From: Bacteroidales bacterium
Lineage (GTDB): Bacteria; Bacteroidota; Bacteroidia; Bacteroidales; UBA932
Length of the DNA stretch: 53,760 nucleotides
NCBI GenBank assembly: GCA_017962025.1
Contig: JAGCWD010000075.1
Span: 1-53,760 of the forward strand
Direction: 5' to 3'
Of the stretch, positions 8,546-15,708 are shown in pieces. Below the pieces are notes generated by a model that did not search any database, was not told the DNA's origin, and saw nothing but the letters and a program-made list of their open reading frames with translations. The stretch's first letter is position 1, and each line of letters starts with the position of its first letter. The position numbers were made by a program, and so were the translations under genes.

Positions 8546-8828
8546 GAGGATTCTTGAATTCTATTCCAGGGTCGCGTTAGCCCATTCTAACACTTTTGAT
8601 TTTCTTGACACAAGTCGTCAGTCCTTCAAGGTTTATGAGGATTTGATTGATTTGTGCAACCATTTCACATTGCCCCGAGTCCCTCGAATAGAGAATTGGA
8701 AGAAAATGGGTTATATGGAACTTTTTTCAAAAACAACAGGATGGTGCTTCGGCTACACCATTGATATAATCGATGGTGAGCCGATGCGTCATATCCGGGT
8801 ATGTGAAAAGTCGGAAAATATCCGTTAG
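8514..8828 (+). CDS. Small hypothetical protein, candidate RelE/ParE-like toxin
   Basis: The 104-residue protein begins MKTVVDITVYERILEFYS. The first half is predicted helical and the second half looks like a short beta-sheet with aromatics (YMELFSKTTGWCFGYTIDIIDGEPMRHIRVCEKSENIR in parts). Two helices followed by three or four strands with a basic C-terminus recalls the RelE/ParE fold of mRNA interferases and gyrase poisons, but no catalytic signature is decisive. It overlaps the upstream 65-residue gene and ends 5 bases before the convergent GH92. AT-rich compared with its neighbours. It could equally be an orphan accessory protein. Confidence 0.5.
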   Translation: MKTVVDITVYERILEFYSRVALAHSNTFDFLDTSRQSFKVYEDLIDLCNHFTLPRVPRIENWKKMGYMELFSKTTGWCFGYTIDIIDGEPMRHIRVCEKSENIR

Positions 8829-8833
8829 GAAAA

Positions 8834-11164
8834 CTATTTCCCCGTCATGGAGTAGGGCTTGTCGGCGGGTTTCTGGCCGCGGGCCTTGTTGGGCTTGGAG
8901 GCCATGTCGAATTCGATGACACCACCTGCCAGGAGGTCGGCATGGGTCAGGTAGAGCTTCGAGTACTCCTTACCGTTCAGCAGGACCTTCTTGACGTACC
9001 GGTTCTTGTCACTGACCTTCGGAGCCTTGACTGTCAAGGATTTACCATTGGGCAGCTGGATCGAGACCTCCTTGAAGAACGGGGCGCCGATCACGTACTG
9101 GTCACTTCCGGGGCAGACGGGATAGAAGCCCAGGACACCGAAGATGTACCAGGCGCTCATCTGTCCGCAGTCATCGTTGCCACCCAGGCCGCGGATCTCG
9201 GGCCTGTACATCCTGTTGATGATTTCCCTCATCCAGTACTGGGTCTTCCACGGCTGGGATGTCCAGGCGTAGAGATAAGGAATATGATGGCTTGGCTCGT
9301 TGCCGTGGACATAGCCGCCGATCAGGCAGTCTTTGGTGATGTCCTCGTTGTCAGCGTAGGCATATTCAGGAAGGTCGTTGTAGAAGAGTTCGTCAAGTGC
9401 AGAAATGAACTTCTTCTCCCCGCCCATGAGGGTCATGGCTCCATAGACGTCCTGCGGCACGTGGAAGGTGAAGTTGAGCGAGTTACCCTCGATGAACCCT
9501 TCGCCCACTGTCTGCATGATGTCGAAGTCCTTCTTGAAGGAGCCGTCCTTGTACTTCGGCCTGCAGAAACCGAGGTCAAGATCGAATACGTTGCGATAGT
9601 ACAAAGCCCTGGGTGCGAATTCCTTGGCGACGGCGTCGTTGCCTGCTAGCCTTGCGGTGTTCCAAATGGTCCAGTCGTCGTAGGAATATTCCAACGTGTT
9701 ACTTGCCGCGGTGGAAATATTGTCATAGGGAACGTAGCCAAGTTTCATGTAGTCACCGAGGCCGCAGTACCACTCCTGCTTAGAAGTCGTGACCATTGCC
9801 TCCAGCGCCCTTGTCCTGTCTATGTCCAGACCCTTGGCGATGGCGTCGGCCAGGACCGGAACCGCATGGTAGCCGCTCATGCACCAGTTCTCGTTGGCCA
9901 TATGGCTCCAGACGGGAAGCATATTCAGAACGTTCTGGTCGTAGTGGGCAAGCATCGACTCAACCATGTCTCGGTCCCTGCCGGGCTTGAACAATGCGAG
10001 GAACGGATGTTCAGCACGATAGGTGTCCCAGAGGGAGAAAACGGTGTAGTTGGTGAACCCTTCAGCATGGTGGATCTCATGGTCGAGGCCGCGATAGGCT
10101 CCGTCCACGTCCATATAGATAGAAGGGTTAATCATTGTGTGATAGAGGGACGTGTAGAACATCTTCTTTTCTGCTTCCGTTCCATCTATCTCCATCTGCG
10201 AAAGCTCTTTTTCCCAAGCTTTTCCGGCGTCCGAGGCTATCTGGTCGAAGGTCTTGCCTTCGGCTTCAGTCTTCAGGTTCTTAAGGGCTCCGGTGGTTCC
10301 GGTTGAAGAGAGGGCGACCTTGACGGTGAGCTTGGGATTCCTGGAGGTGTTGAACTTGAACCAGGCAACCAGTTTACGTCCGGCCATGGCTGGGAAGTTA
10401 CGGCTGTTGTCGAACTTGCTCCATCCTCCCTTGTAATCAACCTTCTGGCGGTCCACGTAACCATATTCAGTGACAGGCTGGGAGAATTCGATTGCGAAAT
10501 AGGTATAGTTGGTCCTTGCCCAGCCGTCGGTGATGCGATAGCCGACCACATGGGTGGGATCCTGCACCTGCACCTCCGCCCAGAGGGTTTTTCCGTCGTA
10601 GTCGTAGATTCCGTGGATCAGATCGAGGATGAGGTGTCCGTCCGACGGATAAGTATATTCATGGACTCCCACGCGGGTGGTGGCGGTCAGCCTGGCCTTG
10701 ACGCCATAGTCATCGAGAGTGACCTCGTAGTAACCCGGGCGGGCGCTTTCGGAAGCATGGCTGAAACGGCTGCGGAATCCTCCGTCGGGATTGTCGGCAG
10801 TTCCGGGATTCAGTTTCAGAGATCCCGTGGCCGGCATGATCAATATATCTCCAAGGTCTGAATGTCCGGTGCCGCTGAAATGGGTATGGCTGAATCCGAC
10901 AATCGTGGGGTCTGTGTAGCGGTATCCGGCACAGGTCTCATAGACCATCGGCTGGTATTTCCCGTTGATGTTATGGGGAATGGTGTCCGTGTCAGGACTG
11001 AGCTGGACTCCTCCGAACGGGACGCATGCTCCGGGGAAGGTGTGTCCCATTCCGTCGGTGCCTATGAAAGGATCGACATAACTTGTCTTGGTCTGACCCG
11101 GCACCTGGAACGCCGGAATAACCAACACTGCGATCAGCAGAAGCGTGACTTGTAATTTATTCAT
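8834..11164 (-). CDS. GH92 alpha-mannosidase (second copy)
   Basis: The 776-residue protein has a signal peptide (MNKLQVTLLLIAVLVIPAFQVPG). It starts with the family signature VDPFIGTDGMGHTFPGACVPFGG. GNEPSHH (Glu near residue 622) and GNDDCGQMSAW (near 660-670) supply the predicted acid and base. The N-terminal sandwich has an extra loop (GKYQPMVYETCAGYRYTDP region) compared with the first copy. The two GH92 proteins are clearly paralogous but diverged, so they probably differ in linkage preference. The gene lies 91 bases downstream of the SGNH pair on the same strand and is likely transcribed with it. No promoter box was found in that gap. Confidence 0.95.
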   Translation of the reverse strand: MNKLQVTLLLIAVLVIPAFQVPGQTKTSYVDPFIGTDGMGHTFPGACVPFGGVQLSPDTDTIPHNINGKYQPMVYETCAGYRYTDPTIVGFSHTHFSGTGHSDLGDILIMPATGSLKLNPGTADNPDGGFRSRFSHASESARPGYYEVTLDDYGVKARLTATTRVGVHEYTYPSDGHLILDLIHGIYDYDGKTLWAEVQVQDPTHVVGYRITDGWARTNYTYFAIEFSQPVTEYGYVDRQKVDYKGGWSKFDNSRNFPAMAGRKLVAWFKFNTSRNPKLTVKVALSSTGTTGALKNLKTEAEGKTFDQIASDAGKAWEKELSQMEIDGTEAEKKMFYTSLYHTMINPSIYMDVDGAYRGLDHEIHHAEGFTNYTVFSLWDTYRAEHPFLALFKPGRDRDMVESMLAHYDQNVLNMLPVWSHMANENWCMSGYHAVPVLADAIAKGLDIDRTRALEAMVTTSKQEWYCGLGDYMKLGYVPYDNISTAASNTLEYSYDDWTIWNTARLAGNDAVAKEFAPRALYYRNVFDLDLGFCRPKYKDGSFKKDFDIMQTVGEGFIEGNSLNFTFHVPQDVYGAMTLMGGEKKFISALDELFYNDLPEYAYADNEDITKDCLIGGYVHGNEPSHHIPYLYAWTSQPWKTQYWMREIINRMYRPEIRGLGGNDDCGQMSAWYIFGVLGFYPVCPGSDQYVIGAPFFKEVSIQLPNGKSLTVKAPKVSDKNRYVKKVLLNGKEYSKLYLTHADLLAGGVIEFDMASKPNKARGQKPADKPYSMTGK

Positions 11165-11255
11165 TTATAATAAGTTGCTTAAAGGTCTCGTACCAATTTT
11201 ACCTATATGGGTTTTGCTTAAGTTACTAATAATGTTGTAATTATAAATCACGGTT

Positions 11256-12338
11256 CTACCTGATTCCGTACTTACGAAGGATCTTCTTGACAGGCTTCTC
11301 GATGGACTGGGCCCAAAGCTGGTAGCCACGGTCGGACGGATGGGTACCGTCCTGGGTGGTCTCGTGGTCCTTTGCGGAAGCGCTGGGATAGATGTAGTAA
11401 ACATCCTTGTACTTCTTGCAGGCGATCTTCATCAGGCTGTCGGTTACCGCTATCCTGTCGGCTTCAGCCTTATCCCTGTTCTTGTCGAAGTTGCGCCATT
11501 CCCTGTAGATGGTCCTCTGGAAAATCAGCGGCTTTCCGGGATGGGCGGCCTGGACCTTCTCTATGAAGGGGAATAGGCGTTCTTCAATCTGCTCGATGGA
11601 AGGATTGGAGAAGGAATCGAAAATAAAGGCATCAACATCGGCGGCTGCCAGGACATCGGCGAAATAGCTCTGGAGTTTGCTGTTGCCGCTGCAGCCGAGG
11701 CTGAGAAGTTGAAGTCCGGTGTCTCTGGAGAAGATGGCAGGGTAGGCCATACCGGCTCGGCTGGTGGAGATTCCATGGGTGAAACTGGAACCGAAAATAC
11801 CTATCCTGTGACGGAAGGGGTTCGGGATAGCTTCAAGGACTGAACCTTCCTCAACACCGATCTTGACTGAATATTCCTCACTGAGTATCGGAAGATACAG
11901 AAGGCATTCCTTCATGGTTCCGTCCATGTTGGAAATGACGTTGAACGGCTTTTTCAGATCGCTGGAAACTCCTGCCCCGGCCCAGATCCATTCGCCATCC
12001 TTCTTTATGTACATGTCATAACCCCTTGCAGAGTAACCTCCTGTGTTGTTGGGATAACCGACATCGCCGTATTCGGTAAGGATCGAGATGGTTTTAGCGT
12101 TGGTCCTGAAGGCTACGCCTATTCCGGCGGAATTCCGGACCTGGTTGTTCTCGCTGGCCGTGAAACCCTTGAAGACGACAGTGTCCACCCTGTGGTAGGG
12201 GTTGGGAGTGTTCATGAGCTTGCCTGTGAGGGTCAGGTCACTGGCTTCGGTGTAAACGATTTTTGGGGTGGTAGGCGTCTGTGCGCACATCAGGAATGAT
12301 ATTCCTGCCACGATGAAAGACAATGCTACTTTTTTCAT
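11256..12338 (-). CDS. Exported SGNH/GDSL hydrolase with GxDLY-type N-domain (copy A)
   Basis: I chose ATG 12338 over an upstream in-frame start because it opens a clean signal peptide (MKKVALSFIVAGISFLMCA) and gives 360 residues. The N-terminal beta-sandwich has a GYDMY motif (about 106-110), the GxDLY-type domain. The catalytic domain has the block I serine in GIFGSSFTHG (about 184), an Asn in FDSFSNP (about 245) and the Asp-His pair DGTHPS (about 330-333). Family knowledge points to a carbohydrate esterase or related lipase-fold hydrolase that could deacylate glycan. The start codon overlaps the stop of the upstream paralogue by one base (TAATG), so translation is probably coupled. Confidence 0.88.
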   Translation of the reverse strand: MKKVALSFIVAGISFLMCAQTPTTPKIVYTEASDLTLTGKLMNTPNPYHRVDTVVFKGFTASENNQVRNSAGIGVAFRTNAKTISILTEYGDVGYPNNTGGYSARGYDMYIKKDGEWIWAGAGVSSDLKKPFNVISNMDGTMKECLLYLPILSEEYSVKIGVEEGSVLEAIPNPFRHRIGIFGSSFTHGISTSRAGMAYPAIFSRDTGLQLLSLGCSGNSKLQSYFADVLAAADVDAFIFDSFSNPSIEQIEERLFPFIEKVQAAHPGKPLIFQRTIYREWRNFDKNRDKAEADRIAVTDSLMKIACKKYKDVYYIYPSASAKDHETTQDGTHPSDRGYQLWAQSIEKPVKKILRKYGIR

Positions 12339-13423
12339 TATTTTATTCCGTATTTCTTCAGTATTCTCTTGACAGGTTTTTCTATTGATTCGGCCCAAAG
12401 CTGGTAGCCGTAGTTCGAAGGATGGGTGCCGTCAATAGAGGCTTCGTGGTTCTTCTCCGTTGCGTTGGGATAGATGTAATAGACATCCTTGTATTTCTTG
12501 CAGGCAATCTTCATCAGACTGTCGGCCATTGCAAGTTTCGCGGTTTCAGAAGCACGTGTCCCGTTGTTGAAATTGCGGCTCTCGCGATAGATAGTGCGCT
12601 GGAAGATCAGCGGTTTGCCAGGATGGGCTGCCTGGATCTTTTCGATGAACGGGAACAAACGCTCCTCGATCATCGTCGGATTCGGATTTGAAAAGGCATC
12701 GAAGATGTAAGCGTCCACGTCGGCTGCGGCAAGGACATCGGCGAAATAGTCCTGGAGCTTGCTGTTGCCACTGCATCCCAGACTGAGGAGCTGGAGTCCC
12801 GTGTTGCGGGAGAACTGTGCCGGATAGGTCATTCCGGCCCTGCCGGTGGAAGAGCCGTGAGTGTAACTGGAACCGAAGATTCCTATCCTGTGACGGAACG
12901 GATTGGGAGAAGCCACGATGTTGGATCCTTTCTCTATGCCTATCTTTATGGAGCGTTCCTCGCTGTAAAGAGGCAGGTACAACAGGCATTCCTTTTCACC
13001 CGGATCCATGTCCTTTATCAAGGTGTAGGGCTTCTCAAGGTTTGCATCTCCGGGGACCCCGGAAGCAGCCCAAAGCCACTCTCCGTTCTTGCGGATGTAA
13101 AGGTCATATCCTCTTGCGGCAATTCCGTTGGTATTAGTGGGACGCCCGATTTCTCCGTAAACCGTCAGAAGGGAAATGGAAGGGCTGTCAGTCTTGAAGG
13201 CCACAGCTATTCCCGACGAGTTGCGTACCTGGGTGTTTTCGGTGGTGGTGAAACCTTTGAACCGGACGGTATCAACCCTGTGATAAGGATTGGGGGTGTT
13301 CATCAGTTTCCCGGTCAAGGTAAACTCGCTGGCTTCGGTATAGACATAATCCGGAGCCTGGGCAACCATGGTGATGCAAAGGAAAAATGCAGGCAGTAGT
13401 GCAAGGCATTTGGGCGTGTTCAT
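12338..13423 (-). CDS. Exported SGNH/GDSL hydrolase with GxDLY-type N-domain (copy B)
   Basis: The 361-residue protein has a signal peptide (MNTPKCLALLPAFFLCITMVAQ). It keeps the same plan as its neighbour: a GYDLY motif in the N-terminal sandwich, GIFGSSYTHG with the predicted nucleophile, FDAFSNP, and DGTHPS near the C-terminus. It is strongly similar to copy A along its whole length and adjoins it head to tail, so the pair arose by tandem duplication. As the first gene of a leftward operon (SGNH B, SGNH A, GH92), preceded by a -7 box at 13446-13453, it likely removes ester groups so that the mannosidase can act. The substrate is inferred from context. Confidence 0.9.
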   Translation of the reverse strand: MNTPKCLALLPAFFLCITMVAQAPDYVYTEASEFTLTGKLMNTPNPYHRVDTVRFKGFTTTENTQVRNSSGIAVAFKTDSPSISLLTVYGEIGRPTNTNGIAARGYDLYIRKNGEWLWAASGVPGDANLEKPYTLIKDMDPGEKECLLYLPLYSEERSIKIGIEKGSNIVASPNPFRHRIGIFGSSYTHGSSTGRAGMTYPAQFSRNTGLQLLSLGCSGNSKLQDYFADVLAAADVDAYIFDAFSNPNPTMIEERLFPFIEKIQAAHPGKPLIFQRTIYRESRNFNNGTRASETAKLAMADSLMKIACKKYKDVYYIYPNATEKNHEASIDGTHPSNYGYQLWAESIEKPVKRILKKYGIK

Positions 13424-13445
13424 AAGTCGTCGATGTGGATTAACA

Positions 13446-13453
13446 CAAAATTA
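13446..13453 (-). promoter_or_regulatory. -7 box for the SGNH-GH92 operon
   Basis: The minus strand reads TAATTTTG, matching TAnnTTTG, 23 bases upstream of ATG 13423. No clear -33 element. Confidence 0.5.
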
Positions 13454-13493
13454 CAATTATTTTGCTACATTAGTTCATTAGTTTGTGGTTGAG

Positions 13494-14870
13494 ATGAAAA
13501 AGATTCTGACAATAGCTCTCGTGTGTCTGTTGATGGGTTGCGAAGGCAGCAAGGTGGTACTTTCCCTTGGAGTGGTCAGTGACGTCCACATAAACACAGG
13601 TGTTCCGATGACCTCTGAAAAATGGACTTCCGCCTTGAATCAGCTTGCCGCAAAAGCGGCTGAAAATGATGCCGACGGCCTTGACGGGGTACTTGTAGCG
13701 GGAGATATGATCGATTATCCCAATGATAATTTCCTTGGAGAGTTCAAGAGGGTCTATGAGTCTGTCCTTGATCCCGTGAAGGTGCCGCTTATCTATTCTG
13801 TCGGAAACCACGATGTGCCGAAATACAGATGGGATTCCACTATGGTTTCGGATGCTTCGTACATCCGTAAACTTCTGGGAGATAATTATTTCATCACGGA
13901 CATTGACGCTGTTTCGGGGGAAGGCTTGGAGTGCAGGCACTGCAAGGTCGGAGGTTACGATGTGATAGCGATTACACCTGATGGGACCGGTCCTGTGTCT
14001 TACAGTCCTGAAGCCCTCAAGTGGCTGGACACGACCCTGTCGGAAATCACCTCGAAGAGGCCTGGTCGTTACGTGATAGTGATCACCCATCCGATGCTCT
14101 ACGACACCGTTTATGGGAGTCTCCTGGGAGAAGCCGAAGGAATCTGGAAGTCTTCCCTTCCCGGTTACTGGGCTACCCGCGAAATCCCTGAGATACTGTC
14201 AAAATATCCCCAGGTGGTCGCATTCGGAGGTCATCTGCATTTTCCTTTGAACGATCCCAGGAGTATCTGGCAGGGCTCTTTCACTGCCCTTGGGTGTGCC
14301 TCGGTACGGTACATGGCCCTGGAAGCCGGAGGCTACGAGGATATGGCCGGTCAGACAGTGATGAAGGACAAGGATGAGTTCTCGCAGGGGAACCTGATCC
14401 AGTTCGACCGCAAGGGAAACATGAGGATCCTGAGGATGGATTTCTACAACCGTTCGGTGATAGGCGAGCCTCTCGTCATCCCGCGTCCGTCCAGGAAGGG
14501 TAAGCATCTTGAGGAATATTCATTCGACCGCCGCCGGTCCATGAATATGCCTCCGTCCCTTTCTTCGATGGACCTTTCCGCCGGTCCGACAGGAATAACC
14601 ATTTCCTTCGTTTCCGGCACTGACGACGAATTCGTCCACCACTATGAAGTCACCCTTTCCCGAAACGGCTCGGTCCTTGCAACCAAGAAGATTCTGGCAG
14701 ATTTTTACAAACATCCACTTCCCTCGGAGATGAAAACTTCGTGGACGGTGCAGTTCACTTCGGACGGGCTTCCGGAAGGCTTTGAATCCGGAAAATATAC
14801 CGTGTCTCTGACGGCCTATGACTCATGGGATGCCGCCAGCGAGACCTTGGTAAAGGAAATAGAATTATAA
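13494..14870 (+). CDS. Calcineurin-like metallophosphoesterase lipoprotein
   Basis: ATG 13494 is preferred to the in-frame GTG at 13485 because it starts the lipoprotein signal MKKILTIALVCLLMGC (cysteine at 16). The 458-residue protein has the metallophosphoesterase metal-binding blocks in order: SDVH (29-32), GDMID (70-74), GNHD (104-107), a later ITHP and GHLHF. The C-terminal ~110 residues form a beta-rich domain. The family hydrolyses phosphomonoesters or diesters with two divalent metals, and many members act on nucleotides. The gene precedes exonuclease III by 18 bases and stands just upstream of the proposed nucleic-acid utilisation operon, which would suit a 5'-nucleotidase or phosphodiesterase role, but the substrate is not determinable here. 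Confidence 0.88.
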   Translation: MKKILTIALVCLLMGCEGSKVVLSLGVVSDVHINTGVPMTSEKWTSALNQLAAKAAENDADGLDGVLVAGDMIDYPNDNFLGEFKRVYESVLDPVKVPLIYSVGNHDVPKYRWDSTMVSDASYIRKLLGDNYFITDIDAVSGEGLECRHCKVGGYDVIAITPDGTGPVSYSPEALKWLDTTLSEITSKRPGRYVIVITHPMLYDTVYGSLLGEAEGIWKSSLPGYWATREIPEILSKYPQVVAFGGHLHFPLNDPRSIWQGSFTALGCASVRYMALEAGGYEDMAGQTVMKDKDEFSQGNLIQFDRKGNMRILRMDFYNRSVIGEPLVIPRPSRKGKHLEEYSFDRRRSMNMPPSLSSMDLSAGPTGITISFVSGTDDEFVHHYEVTLSRNGSVLATKKILADFYKHPLPSEMKTSWTVQFTSDGLPEGFESGKYTVSLTAYDSWDAASETLVKEIEL

Positions 14871-14888
14871 AGACAACAGGTTAGGAAT

Positions 14889-15644
14889 ATGAAATTTATC
14901 AGTTGGAATGTGAACGGCCTGAGGGCCTGCGCCGGGAAAGGTGATTTCGACAAGGCCTTCAACGAACTTGATGCCGATTTCTTCTGTCTCCAGGAGACGA
15001 AGATGCAGCCCGGGCAGCTGGATCTTGAATACCTGGGTTACACCTCGTACTGGAATTCTGCCGAAAAGAAGGGTTATTCAGGTACGGCAATATATTCAAG
15101 GCACCAGCCGCTTTCGGTGACTTACGGAATCGGGATTGAGGATCATGACCACGAGGGCAGGGTAATCACCCTCGAGATGCCTGATTTCTTCCTGGTCTGC
15201 GTCTATACCCCCAACTCCCAGGACGGCCTCAAGAGGCTGGATTACCGGATGACCTGGGATGATGCCTTCCGTGAATATGTCCTCGGCCTCAAGGCCCGCA
15301 AGGGAGTGGTAATCTGCGGGGATATGAACGTCGCCCACGAGGAGATAGACATCAAGAACCCAAAGGCAAACCGCCGCAACGCCGGTTTCACGGATGAGGA
15401 GAGGGAAAAGTTTTCCGTCCTGCTTGATTCCGGCTTCGTGGACACCTGGCGTTTTCAGAACCCGGACGAGGTAAAATATTCCTGGTGGTCCTACCGCTTT
15501 AATGCGCGCGCGAACAACGCAGGGTGGAGGATTGACTATTTCCTTGTCTCTGACAACATTAAAGAAAAAATCACCGGAACGGGCATCCACAATGAAATCT
15601 TCGGCTCCGATCATTGCCCGGTTGAGCTGGACCTTGACCTTTGA
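14889..15644 (+). CDS. xth: Exodeoxyribonuclease III / AP endonuclease
   Basis: The 251-residue cytoplasmic protein of the endonuclease/exonuclease/phosphatase fold matches the family length. Visible motifs are SWNVNGLRA (Asn7), LQETK (Glu36, metal), YTPNSQ, GDMNVAHEEID (about 143-153), NNAGWRIDYF and GSDHCPVEL at the C-terminus (catalytic Asp-His). The enzyme cuts DNA 5' to abasic sites and degrades 3' ends in base-excision repair. No signal peptide, so it is probably housekeeping DNA repair rather than part of the secreted nuclease set, although it lies next to it. Confidence 0.95.
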   Translation: MKFISWNVNGLRACAGKGDFDKAFNELDADFFCLQETKMQPGQLDLEYLGYTSYWNSAEKKGYSGTAIYSRHQPLSVTYGIGIEDHDHEGRVITLEMPDFFLVCVYTPNSQDGLKRLDYRMTWDDAFREYVLGLKARKGVVICGDMNVAHEEIDIKNPKANRRNAGFTDEEREKFSVLLDSGFVDTWRFQNPDEVKYSWWSYRFNARANNAGWRIDYFLVSDNIKEKITGTGIHNEIFGSDHCPVELDLDL

Positions 15645-15670
15645 TTTTTGAAGTTTTCATTGTATATTAG
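15640..15670 (+). promoter_or_regulatory. Promoter for the nuclease/OB-fold operon
   Basis: TTTG (15640-15643), a 19-bp spacer and TATATTAG (15663-15670) form a Bacteroidetes promoter with one mismatch in the -7 box. The -33 element lies over the xth stop codon. The leader before ATG 15709 would be about 32 bases. Confidence 0.55.
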
Positions 15671-15708
15671 CAAACTAAGCGCATGGGCAAACACAAAATA
15701 ACACGATA

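Noticed and set aside
11239..11253. Possible end of a fourth structured repeat (ATAAATCACGG)
   Set aside because: It resembles the repeat's terminus, but neither the opposite end nor the CATCCCC hairpin is present in 11165-11255. Chance or an old remnant cannot be separated.
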